The position numbers were made by a program, and so were the translations under genes. The notes beneath the pieces are model-generated. The model was given only the letters and a program-made list of their open reading frames with translations, had not been told where the DNA came from and did not search any database. Source: a virus. From it: DNA of 23,340 bases. Where the stretch lies: the IMG/VR virus record IMGVR_UViG_3300044632_002453, positions 1 to 23,340 of that record, one strand, 5' to 3'. Position 1 is the first letter of the stretch. Every line of letters starts with the position of its first letter. Positions 1 to 8,100 of the stretch are shown one piece after another.

Positions 1-124
1 CCAATGTGTGTTGTATAATGAGTCTAATTTTACTATTTGCTATTTTTTCTTCATCTCTATTATAAAATGTTTCTGAGAAATAATAATAGTTTTTTACTTT
101 AAGTCCTAATTCTTCTAGAAACTT
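1..124 (-). pseudogene. In-frame continuation of the interrupted gene at 125-541 (runs off window)
   Basis: Read on the minus strand directly after the TAA at 127-125, the same frame stays open to the window edge for about 41 codons. It begins KFLEELGLKVKNYYYFSETF and continues with an acidic/basic helix-like stretch ending near IRLIIQHTL. Composition and codon use look like normal coding sequence for this phage, and no start codon or leader separates it from the preceding ORF. The simplest reading is that it is the C-terminal part of the same protein, cut off by one nonsense codon. A sequencing error, a natural mutation and stop readthrough cannot be told apart from this window. Confidence 0.6.
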
Positions 125-541
125 TTATAATTTGTTAATTAATTTTTCATAATTTCTTTTAGTGTTTTTAGAACAAATCATGTAAATATCATCATTTGAA
201 TTTTTCAAATTAATAAAATGTTCTTTCCAGATTTTATAATTAAGAGTGTCAATTATTTCAGGATTCATAAATTCTTGCATTGAAAAACCTAAGTCTGTAA
301 TTTCGACATTATATTTTTTACAGTTTATTTTTAATTTATCTAATAGTTGTTCTGGTAGAAAATACTCTTTACCACTAAAAACTAAGGGATGACCTGTTCT
401 TCTAAATACTCCTTTCTGTATAATATTAAAGTCTGATTGATTAATTTTCAATATTGGTTGATTGGGTTTGGTTTTAGAAACAATCCAAACTTCACTATCA
501 ACTGATATTGCTGTATTTAAGTCAAAAAAATGTGCTCTCAT
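125..541 (-). CDS. HAD-like conserved phage protein, N-terminal part before an in-frame stop
   Basis: The 138-residue product starts MRAHFFDLN and ends NKL before TAA. The start AHFFDLNTAI resembles the first HAD-phosphatase motif (hydrophobic strand then DxD), but the second Asp is Asn here. Residues 115-122 (DDIYMICSK) look like HAD motif II, a hydrophobic strand ending in Ser/Thr. The Lys and acidic motifs III/IV would lie beyond the stop, so this product alone would probably not be an active phosphatase. The start overlaps the stop of the upstream gene (538-777) as ATGA, so the two are probably translationally coupled. The HAD assignment is inference from weak motifs. That this is a conserved phage protein is from memory of similar proteins in Bacteroidota phages. 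Confidence 0.65.
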   Translation of the reverse strand: MRAHFFDLNTAISVDSEVWIVSKTKPNQPILKINQSDFNIIQKGVFRRTGHPLVFSGKEYFLPEQLLDKLKINCKKYNVEITDLGFSMQEFMNPEIIDTLNYKIWKEHFINLKNSNDDIYMICSKNTKRNYEKLINKL

Positions 542-777
542 CTTTTATAATTTGTAACTTTATATTTAACCTCATGTGGTCTATTATCCCATCTCGGTCC
601 TTCATACTGTTTATCGATCCATTCAACTCCTCCCGAAAGTTCTTTATCAAAACTTTGACATTTTTTACAATATTTTGGTGGTATTATTTCACCTTCTACC
701 TCAATCATATCTAATTCTGTGTAATAGAAGTGAGCTTTACACCAGGGGCTTTTACATATCAATAAATGTTTTTCCAT
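538..777 (-). CDS. Small zinc-ribbon-like phage protein
   Basis: This 79-aa protein has Cys8 and Cys13 (CKSPWC) and Cys37 and Cys40 (YCKKC), a spacing that suggests a four-Cys zinc site. The C-terminal half contains ELSGGVEW and NRPHEVKYKV and has no membrane segment. It is the first gene of a two-gene minus-strand unit. A TATATATA stretch lies only 6 nt before its ATG and follows the terminator of the upstream minus unit. Its 3' end overlaps the next gene's ATG by 4 nt. Zinc binding is inferred from the cysteines. The function is unknown; nucleic-acid binding or a structural metal site are both possible. Confidence 0.75.
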   Translation of the reverse strand: MEKHLLICKSPWCKAHFYYTELDMIEVEGEIIPPKYCKKCQSFDKELSGGVEWIDKQYEGPRWDNRPHEVKYKVTNYKR

Positions 778-782
778 AACAC

Positions 783-790
783 TATATATA
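783..790 (-). promoter_or_regulatory. TATATATA box, candidate promoter for 777-125 minus unit
   Basis: TATATATA lies 6 nt upstream of the ATG at 777 on the minus strand, closer than the 20-27 nt spacing seen elsewhere in the window. It also overlaps the T-tract of the terminator ending the preceding minus unit. The short spacing makes it a weaker candidate than the others. Confidence 0.3.
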
Positions 791-818
791 AAAAAAGAAA
801 ACCCATCAAATTGATGGG
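791..818 (-). terminator. Rho-independent terminator after 828-1274
   Basis: CCCATC (802-807) and GATGGG (813-818) form a 6-bp stem with loop AAATT. Read on the minus strand, it is followed by TTTTCTTTTTTT. It begins 10 nt past the stop of the gene at 828-1274, which is the classical placement. Confidence 0.8.
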
Positions 819-827
819 CTTTAATTA

Positions 828-1274
828 TTAAAGTATTGATTTACTTATAGCAAAATCATATAATATTGGTAGATTTAAATATTTATTAAATCCTTTTTTT
901 ATATCCATAAGTGTTTTTGACTTTTTAATTATATTAATTATAATTATTCCAAATTCTTCTTGAAAGTCTAAATAACATTCGGACCAATTTTTTTTATAAT
1001 TTTCTAAAGAGTTCCATTCTGATTTTCCGCCACTTAACCAATAAAGTGATCTTTCTGGTGAAATATCTTCAATATTTGAATTTATTACAGATTTCCAAAT
1101 TCTATGATTATTGTCTAATTTTGACATCATTAAGCAAACAGCTTCTGCTATATCTGTAGTTGTTTCATTTCCAATTTCAAAAATCGTTGTTTTTTCTATT
1201 TTCATTATTTTTAATTTTTCGTCAGAGTATAAGATCTCTGATAATTCAGTATCAAGTAATTTTTTTCTTTTCAT
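828..1274 (-). CDS. Hypothetical phage protein
   Basis: The 148-aa protein starts MKRKKLLDTELSE and I do not recognise it. The first third is predicted strand/helix (EKTTIFEIGNETTTD), followed by a helical stretch with AEAVCLMMSKL. Residues 73-82 read SPERSLYWLS; the similar phrase EKLYWLIDSE occurs in the neighbouring 1285-1569 protein, but this is too short to claim homology. There is no signal peptide or clear membrane helix. The gene sits 10 nt after the stop of 1285-1569 and has no promoter-like box of its own, so it is probably co-transcribed. A strong terminator follows it. Confidence 0.7.
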   Translation of the reverse strand: MKRKKLLDTELSEILYSDEKLKIMKIEKTTIFEIGNETTTDIAEAVCLMMSKLDNNHRIWKSVINSNIEDISPERSLYWLSGGKSEWNSLENYKKNWSECYLDFQEEFGIIIINIIKKSKTLMDIKKGFNKYLNLPILYDFAISKSIL

Positions 1275-1284
1275 AGTGATAAAA

Positions 1285-1569
1285 TTATTTTTTTATACCG
1301 CTTTTCAAATTGCCGTTAAAGTAACCATCTTCCCATATTCCATTTTCCCAGTTTCCGTAAAATCCTCCATTTTTAAAAATTCCATACTTCCAATCTCCAG
1401 TCATGAAAATTCCCTCGTGCCAAATAACAGTGTTTTTAACCACTTCAATTTTGGCGCCGTCTACTTCCGAGTCTATTAACCAATAAAGTTTTTCAGATTC
1501 TAAAATTTTCAAGATTTCTCTGGGATGAGTGTATGTCTTATCTCCAGTTTTTAATTCTAAAATTCCCAT
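1285..1569 (-). CDS. Small W-x-x-G-x-F/W repeat protein
   Basis: The C-terminal half of this 94-aa protein (about residues 49-90) is a run of short repeats of the form W/F-x-x-G-x-F/W: WHEGIF, GDWKYGIF, NGGFYGNW, ENGIWEDGYF. Such Trp/Gly repeats occur in structural or surface-associated proteins of large phages and resemble MORN-type or beta-solenoid ladders. The N-terminus has TYTHPREILKILESEKLYW. It is the first gene of the minus unit 1569-828 and has a TATATA box 23 nt upstream of its ATG. The function is unknown; a small beta-structured binding protein is my inference. Confidence 0.72.
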   Translation of the reverse strand: MGILELKTGDKTYTHPREILKILESEKLYWLIDSEVDGAKIEVVKNTVIWHEGIFMTGDWKYGIFKNGGFYGNWENGIWEDGYFNGNLKSGIKK

Positions 1570-1591
1570 AGTTTCAAATGAGTTTGTAAAT

Positions 1592-1597
1592 TATATA
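1592..1597 (-). promoter_or_regulatory. TATATA box upstream of minus unit 1569-828
   Basis: TATATA ends 23 nt before the ATG at 1569, the spacing seen at the first genes of most units in this window. It lies in the roughly 200-bp divergent region that also holds the plus-strand box at 1746-1753. The rest of that region (1600-1740) is very A/T-rich and shows nothing else I can support. Confidence 0.45.
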
Positions 1598-1745
1598 TTT
1601 GATATTTTTTACGATTTTTTTAATAAGAGTGGATTTTTTAAGATTTTGAAATCTTTTTTATAAAAAAAAAATTAATCTTTATTTTTTTGTGGTTTTTTAC
1701 AATCGATTTAAAATTAAAAAACAAAAATTAGGTCTTTCCTTTTTA

Positions 1746-1753
1746 ATATATAC
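1746..1753 (+). promoter_or_regulatory. TATATA box upstream of the 1776-4556 gene
   Basis: ATATATAC ends its TATATA core 24 nt before the ATG at 1776, exactly the spacing found before the tail sheath gene. The box lies downstream of the in-frame ATG at 1689, which argues against that earlier start. Confidence 0.5.
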
Positions 1754-1775
1754 AAAAAAATTAAATCATTTTACA

Positions 1776-4556
1776 ATGAAGTTTCTTAAAAAAAGAGATA
1801 ATTATCTTCAAACATTAAACGAAAGAAGAGAAATTCAAATCAATGAAAGATTTGAAAGAATACTTGAGAATCAAGCAGGCTCTGGTGTTATGGGTAATGA
1901 AATTAAATGGGGTGACTGTCTTTTGGGTAGATTACTTAGTAATATTGTTAGAAAATCACAAATTGGTGCAAACTTAGTAAGAATTAAACCTGTTGTTTCT
2001 CGATTGAAAAGTGCTATGGATGAGTTACTAATTGGTAGTGGATTCAATGATTTGGAAGGTAGAGATAAAGCTCTTTTTAATTTAGCTTTAGTTTCTGAGT
2101 ATTTAGACGTTTTGAAGGTTTCAGTTCAAAATTACGGAACTCCTGATGCAGTTGATGAATTTGATACACTTGAAGAGATAAAAGGGTTAGTTAAAGATAC
2201 TGTAAGTAAGTTAGAAGGAACAACCGCTACTCCTTATTTAGGAACTGGATTTGAGAACAAAAATGAGATTATAAGACAACTTAAGAAATTGGAAAAACAT
2301 CTTAATACATTAAAAGAACCAGTTGAAAAAAATAATGACCAGGACCAGGATCAAGACCAGGACCAAGACCAAAATTTGGATTCTGATGATACAAGAAAAA
2401 AATCTGATTTAGTTAACCAAGTTACTAAAAAAGCTGGTCTTTTATATTCAAAAAACTTTATTCATGTTATAAATCTTTATTTTATGGCATTGTCTTCAAA
2501 TACTGCTAATCCTAAAGCTCAAGAGATGATTAAAAAACAAATTGAACAACTTGAAGCTCAAATTAAAACAACAACTGATCCGGCTAAGAAAAAACAATTA
2601 GAGGATAAATTAGTGAGTTTAAAAGTTAAGACTAGTAGAAGTATTGGAGAGAGTATTATTTTCGAGAATGTATCTCAGGTAAATGCTGGAACATCTCTTA
2701 AAAACCTAATTCAAGTTTTTTCTAAACAAATGGGTAAAGAGGAAGCTAAGAAAGAGTTGAGGGAATTAAAAGGATCTTTAGAAAAAGGAGTAGGAAATTC
2801 TCAAATTATTAAAATTTATGAACAAATTAGAAATGAATTAGGCCTTAAAACTAAAATCGATGAAAATGTCGACCAAATACTTAATGATACAAAAGGAATT
2901 TCTTCTGTTATAAAAGGCCTTTGGAGTGTTGTTAAGTCAAAGGGTGGTGTGGTTGATGATCCAAATATTAGTCCTGAGATAAAAAAAGAGTTTAAGTTAT
3001 TTCATGATACAATGAAACCTTGTTTAGCTCTTGATTTATATATGATTGAAGAACAACCTAAAGAAGAATCAGAAGAGACTAAAGAAAATTTGGTTTTAAG
3101 ATATAATGGTTTTGTTAAAATGGTTAGAGAAGAAGTCACTATGAATAGTGGTCAAACATACTTCAATCAAAATCAAGGTGGTGGAAATCAAGGTGGAAAT
3201 CAAGGTGGAAATCAAGGTGGAAATCAAGGTAGTGCTGGTGTTGTATCTGGTGCTGCTGGTAATGTTGATGATAAAGACCAAACGTTAAAAGAATTTGCTG
3301 ACGATTTAAGAGATTGGTGGGATAAAAATTTAGATATCGACCAATATATTTTTAGTAAGCAAGATGCTGAAAAGGCAAAAGAACAGTTGGATAAAAAATT
3401 AGCCGCTGCTAAAGACTCAATAGTAATTGATGGAATGGATCCAGTATTGGAGATTGTTAAATGTTTCAACAGAGCTTATAAAATACACACTACACAAGTA
3501 ATTCCTTCTGGTAGATCAGGTGGTGCTGTTACAAACAAAATATTTATGGAATATACTTGTTTTGGTTCTGGAACTCCTCAAAACGCAGGTGAAAGTGGTG
3601 GTCCTTATAGAAATAACAAACTTTTTGACTTGTGGGAAAGTAATGTTTTAGATGTTCTTAAAGAAAAGAAGTATCAGAAAATATTTAGTCCTGATACAAG
3701 ATTGAAAGTTGGAAACGATTTTATTGAAAAAGCTGGTTCTAACTTAAGAAAATTTATGACTGATATGTTAAATGGTGATGAGTTCTATGGTAAAGGTGGT
3801 GATTCTAAAGGTGGTCTACAAGCAAAATTCTTAGATAAGTATTTTGGATATAAAGATGGTGATGATGCTAAAAATACTCACTTTGAAGGTATAACCGAAA
3901 GAGAAAATAATCAAAATAACACTCCGGATTCTATTACTGCTGATAAAATAGATGGTGGTAAGGAATTAGATGATGTTAAAGATCCGAATGATTTAGTGGG
4001 TACTTTCTTTTCAATTACTTACAAAACCGGTGGATATACTTACGAAAGGTATTTTTATATACAGGAGTTTAAAGATGGAAATTATTACGTTTCTTTTTGT
4101 CAATCAATTTATCATATGAAAAAAATGTTAGAGAAAGGTTCTTCTGGTAGAAGTTATAAGTTTTCAACTGAAAAATTTAAAATACAAACACTGAAAGAAG
4201 ACGGTAGTGGTCCTTATTTAATATCTTGTACACGAATGAAGCAAGATTCTATTAAAGGTGGTGCTTTTAATTTAGGAGCTGTGGCTGAATGTGCTTACAT
4301 ACAGCATGATTTTGAAAAAGAAGCTGGTGAGCGACCAAATAATTGTAACAAAGGAGAGAAATTTAAAGTTCTTTCTAAAGAGAATTGGCAAGTTGCTAGT
4401 GTGGATTGGATTGTTGACTCGTCTAATAATCAAAGATTAAAAGTAAATAGATTGGAAAAGGCAATCGAACATATTAAGTCCGAAGGTGGATTTGAAAAAA
4501 TTAGCTCTATTAGAGGAGATGTCTCAATTGATGCTGTTAGTCTGAGAAAAGGATAA
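1776..4556 (+). CDS. Large repeat-containing phage protein of unknown function, probably virion-associated
   Basis: The product has 926 residues from the ATG at 1776. An in-frame ATG at 1689 would add 29 residues, but it lies upstream of the TATATA box and adds no recognisable sequence. The N-terminus MKFLKKRDNYLQTLNE resembles the Lys/aromatic tag ending in Glu on several small proteins of this window. The protein is mostly helical and charged. It carries six DQ dipeptides (about residues 188-199) and four GGNQ units (about 469-484), both likely flexible linkers. A predicted coiled-coil segment lies near residues 245-280. A possible folded C-terminal domain (about residues 720-926) contains GTFFSITYKTGGYTYERYF. 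The gene lies directly upstream of a coiled-coil gene and the tail sheath, so a structural or head/tail role is plausible. I do not recognise a family. Confidence 0.85.
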   Translation: MKFLKKRDNYLQTLNERREIQINERFERILENQAGSGVMGNEIKWGDCLLGRLLSNIVRKSQIGANLVRIKPVVSRLKSAMDELLIGSGFNDLEGRDKALFNLALVSEYLDVLKVSVQNYGTPDAVDEFDTLEEIKGLVKDTVSKLEGTTATPYLGTGFENKNEIIRQLKKLEKHLNTLKEPVEKNNDQDQDQDQDQDQNLDSDDTRKKSDLVNQVTKKAGLLYSKNFIHVINLYFMALSSNTANPKAQEMIKKQIEQLEAQIKTTTDPAKKKQLEDKLVSLKVKTSRSIGESIIFENVSQVNAGTSLKNLIQVFSKQMGKEEAKKELRELKGSLEKGVGNSQIIKIYEQIRNELGLKTKIDENVDQILNDTKGISSVIKGLWSVVKSKGGVVDDPNISPEIKKEFKLFHDTMKPCLALDLYMIEEQPKEESEETKENLVLRYNGFVKMVREEVTMNSGQTYFNQNQGGGNQGGNQGGNQGGNQGSAGVVSGAAGNVDDKDQTLKEFADDLRDWWDKNLDIDQYIFSKQDAEKAKEQLDKKLAAAKDSIVIDGMDPVLEIVKCFNRAYKIHTTQVIPSGRSGGAVTNKIFMEYTCFGSGTPQNAGESGGPYRNNKLFDLWESNVLDVLKEKKYQKIFSPDTRLKVGNDFIEKAGSNLRKFMTDMLNGDEFYGKGGDSKGGLQAKFLDKYFGYKDGDDAKNTHFEGITERENNQNNTPDSITADKIDGGKELDDVKDPNDLVGTFFSITYKTGGYTYERYFYIQEFKDGNYYVSFCQSIYHMKKMLEKGSSGRSYKFSTEKFKIQTLKEDGSGPYLISCTRMKQDSIKGGAFNLGAVAECAYIQHDFEKEAGERPNNCNKGEKFKVLSKENWQVASVDWIVDSSNNQRLKVNRLEKAIEHIKSEGGFEKISSIRGDVSIDAVSLRKG
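2337..2372 (+). repeat. Six tandem 6-bp units encoding (Asp-Gln)6
   Basis: The unit is GACCAG with minor variants (GATCAA, GACCAA). It is in frame and encodes six DQ dipeptides inside the 1776-4556 protein. The third-position variation shows that it is not purely a recent slippage product. Confidence 0.9.
3180..3227 (+). repeat. Four identical 12-bp units encoding (Gly-Gly-Asn-Gln)4
   Basis: GGTGGAAATCAA is repeated four times without a single difference, in frame, within the 1776-4556 gene. Partial copies (AATCAAGGT) flank it. Exact identity suggests recent expansion by slippage and a length-variable linker. Confidence 0.93.
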
Positions 4557-5099
4557 ATGAGAATGAATCGTTTAAGAAGTTACATTCAGTTTAAAGAATC
4601 AATGGTTATTAGTTCAACTGATCAACCAGATGAGAAATTGGCTAAAGAGAAGGTTAATACTACTGAAGAACAGTTAAAAGAGTATAAAGAAAAGAAACCA
4701 AAGATTGAACAACTTTATTCTGTTACAAAGAACCCTGTTGAAATTGAAACTGAATTAAAAAAGTTAATGCCTGATGGTGAAGAACAAAATCCATTTTTAA
4801 CAGATTATTTGAGAATTTGTAGAATTCAAAAAGAAATTGAAGATGGTAGAAAATCAGATGTTGAGGATAAACAGAAAGTTGATGATTTTCAACAACAGCA
4901 AAAATTGGCATCTGATAAAGGAGAAATTTCCTCAATTGGTTCAAAAATAAGTGAAATCACAGACAGAGTAAAGAGTTTTGCAACAATTTTAAATCAAAAA
5001 TCACAAGAATTGAAAAAATTAATGACAGAACATAAAGAAAAAATGGCTCGAATTGAGCAAGATATCAAGCAAGATGTCAAAAAAATACAAACTAAATAG
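4557..5099 (+). CDS. Coiled-coil protein with head-targeting-like N-terminus
   Basis: This 180-aa protein starts MRMNRLRSYIQFKES; the second Met (4563) is an equally possible start. The N-terminus matches the tag seen on several other proteins here: basic start, aromatic residues, then F-K-E followed by Ser, like a T4 prohead-protease site. The rest is Lys/Glu-rich with long predicted coiled coils, about residues 27-60 and 130-178 (for example NQKSQELKKLMTEHKEKM). The ATG follows the upstream TAA with no gap, so the pair is surely one transcript and probably translationally coupled. Possible roles are an internal head, scaffold-like or tail-assembly component. No family is recognised. Confidence 0.82.
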   Translation: MRMNRLRSYIQFKESMVISSTDQPDEKLAKEKVNTTEEQLKEYKEKKPKIEQLYSVTKNPVEIETELKKLMPDGEEQNPFLTDYLRICRIQKEIEDGRKSDVEDKQKVDDFQQQQKLASDKGEISSIGSKISEITDRVKSFATILNQKSQELKKLMTEHKEKMARIEQDIKQDVKKIQTK

Positions 5100-5106
5100 A
5101 AAAAAT

Positions 5107-5132
5107 AGAAAAAATGTCGTTTTTCTTTTTTA
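5107..5132 (+). terminator. Possible weak terminator after 4557-5099
   Basis: AGAAAAA (5107-5113) pairs with TTTTTCT (5120-5126) around the loop ATGTCG and is followed by more T residues. The stem is almost all A-T, so it is much weaker than the other hairpins in the window and may not terminate efficiently. Confidence 0.3.
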
Positions 5133-5138
5133 TATATA
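5131..5138 (+). promoter_or_regulatory. TATATATA box upstream of the tail sheath gene
   Basis: TATATATA ends 24 nt before the sheath ATG. T4 late promoters use a single TATAAATA box at -10; this looks like the equivalent for this phage, which is my inference from its repeated placement. Confidence 0.5.
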
Positions 5139-5161
5139 GATTAAAATAAAAATATAAAAAT

Positions 5162-8100
5162 ATGGCAATTCAAATTGGAAAATACAAAAGACCAGGAATC
5201 TTCATAGAAGAATTTGACAAGTCGCAAATCAGCAGTCCGGTTGTTGAGGGTATCACAAACCTTGTAATTGGAGTGTCTAAAAAAGGACCAGTTAACACGC
5301 CAATTAGAGTAACTACTACTGGTGAGTTGGAATCTATATTTGGTCAGTTAGACAGAGCTTTGGAAAGAAAAGGTTCTTTCTTCCATAGAACTGTGGCTAA
5401 GATGTTAGAAACATCTCCTGTGTTTGCTATGAACTTACTTTATACTGATGACGCACTTGATATAATCGAGTATCAATCTTTATCCGCAGCTTCTGCTAAA
5501 GATAATGACATCGAAAGAGAAGGTCCTTATAGAAGATTCTTTGACACAACAGGTTTCTGGAAGAGAGATACTGAGTCTTTCATTAATCTTACAAAAAATA
5601 ACACTGGATACGCAGATAGAGCATTTAGTATTACTAATATGTCTGATAGATATGTTTCTGTGTTTATTTTCAAATCAACAATGGTTGGTTTTGATAGAAC
5701 TTTACTTGAATGGTATGGTTCTATTGAGAAAATGCCAACTTATGTTAATCCACAAGATTACGCATCTGACTATATGGTTGATGTTGTTATTGTAGCTGGT
5801 GATTGGTCAAATTATCAAGAACTTGCTGTAGATCCAAGATGGAGTGCATACTTCAATAGTTCGGGTCTTAGAAAAGAACAAGTTAGAAATTTTGCTAATG
5901 ATAGAAACACAACAGCTTTAGCTTATTATGAAGGTCTTTCTTTGATTCCATATTTTAGAGATACAAATGGTAGAAATATTTTTATTGAAACAACAATTAA
6001 CAGAGATACGGCAAATACAGGTGTGTTCTGTGCATTTAACACAGATTTGATTGAGGTTGATTACTACAATGGTCTTTTAGACTTATTGGGTAATACTTTA
6101 GTTGATGCTGAAGAAACATCAATTAACTTCTTGTCTTATAGAGAGACAATCACTGAGGCGGTGAAAATTACAAACACTCCACTTGACTTACCAGGTAACG
6201 TAACATCTATGTTAGGTCAATTAGGAGCTTATGGTGTTTCTTATTCTTATACAGGACAATCACCACACGCTTTTGGTGATCCAAATAACTCAAATGTTGG
6301 TTCTCTAACTGAAGGTATTGTTACAAACGCTAATTATAGAACATCTTGGTATTCTGAGTTTTCAGTTTATGGTGTTGAGTTGGCATCAAATACTCCAGTT
6401 ACTTCTGGTTCTAATAGAACAGTTACTTATAATGTTAATAACGGAGCATACTGTATCATTGGAGATAAATTTGTTCCGATTTCAGCTACCGCTACCTTAT
6501 CAATTGATCCAACTGATTATCCTGTAAGTACTCAGGTAGCAACTTTTTCAACGGCTTTCTTAGTTGATTCAACTGGTGAGATTCAGTCTGCTACATCTTT
6601 GGTTGAAGGTGTTAAACCAGCTGTTTCTGCTAATGATATCATTTTAGGATATGTAGACTTTAGTGTTCAAAATGCGGCTTTTGTTACTGTTAACTCAGTT
6701 ACGCCTGTGAATTTAAATACTTCAGGATTTTATGATTACCAATGTGGAACCGCTGCTGGAGATGATTATTATATCTCTTTAGTTGATGCTTCAACTGGAA
6801 CTATTAAAGTTGAGTTTACTGGAACTGATACTAAACAATCTTTAACTAATTATGCACAATATAGAAGATTTAAACTATTTAACAGATTGGTTAATTTGAT
6901 AGACAGTCCAAACAAAAATAAAATGTCATTGTTGTTAAATCCAACAACATATGAAAAATATAGTTTTGAAAATATTGAGATTTCTGATATCGTGTTTAGC
7001 ACAACTCAGAATAAGTCATTTAATTTGAAAACCGGATTGACTTCTACTCAATTGGCTACTATATTAGATGGTTATTTTGTAATATATACAGAAGATAATG
7101 AGTTTCTTTTAGGTAAAGAAGGGGTTAAGACTAAAAACACGGTAGCTGATGCTAATATTGGTGTTGTTGGTAAAGAGTCTGTATTTTATGAAAGATATTT
7201 TGATGGTCAAATCAACACAAAAGACTTCTTCTATAGTAATAGATTATACGTAGATGATTCCGGTGGAACAGTAAATAACTTAATTGGGACATCAGTTGAT
7301 ATTATATTTGTTGATGGTGAAAGTGCACCAGCAACATCTGCTACATCTTCATACGCTGGGTATGACTACGTTGTATTCTACTCTGAGGGTGGAACTGGAT
7401 TTGATACTGAGATAAATTTAGCAACTTTCGAACAAATTCAATTCCCTACATCTGATAAGAATAAGGGTTCATTTACAATTGTTCAAAATGCTGTTGAACC
7501 AGGAGATACACCAACTATGTTGGCAAATGCTCTGGGTTATGTTGGTTCTGACTACTACGCTTACCAAGTTAATGAAGAAGTTGAGTATGAAGAATTGTTT
7601 GATGTGGTTCAAGTAAATGACTACTTAGTTAGACATTATTTAAAAATGTATTTAGATAATAATAACAATCTTGATGTTGAATTCTTGGATGTATTATTAG
7701 AGTCTGATGTTGATGCTGATGTTGAGGCAAATAACACATTCTATATTCAATCTGAAAAGTCAAACTTTAAACAAACATTAGAGTTAGAGCTTCCTACTGG
7801 ATATGTTCAAACACCTAATAAAGTTTTAATCAATGGTGAGAGATATACTGAGGTTAAAGTTGGTGACTTCTTAGAAGCTTATTATGATACTACTGCTTTA
7901 GCTATTGGTCAATTCCCAAGAAAATTAACAAGGGTATTATCTAAAAGACAATACGCTGGTGATCCTACACTTTCTGAAATCACTTGTGATGCTAGAATCG
8001 CTACAAGATTTAGTGGTGGAGCTTTACAGACTACAAGATATTCAACTGTAGACCAATATGCTACAACATATAAGGCTCTTTCATTGAAAGGATTTAGAAT

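Noticed and set aside
1-541. Global stop-codon reassignment to explain the in-frame TAA
   Set aside because: TAA, TAG and TGA each end other well-formed genes here, often right before terminators or coupled starts.
508-779. Plus-strand ORFs over 508-714 and 576-779
   Set aside because: They mirror the minus-strand zinc-ribbon gene, which has a Cys pattern, coupled overlap and terminator context. The plus-strand products are hydrophobic and low in complexity.
1689-1775. Earlier in-frame ATG that would extend the large protein by 29 residues
   Set aside because: The TATATA box (1746-1753) lies inside this stretch at the same 24-nt distance from ATG 1776 as before the sheath gene. The extra residues look like translated AT-rich leader.
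3180-3227. Tandem 12-bp units considered as CRISPR or iteron
   Set aside because: Units are in frame within a gene, without spacers, and encode GGNQ repeats.
5505-5795. ORF in another frame within the sheath gene (also 6318-6527, 8361-8561, 8934-9182)
   Set aside because: All lie wholly or mostly inside the well-supported sheath gene, have no leader or box, and give Leu/Ile-rich sequences typical of out-of-frame reading.
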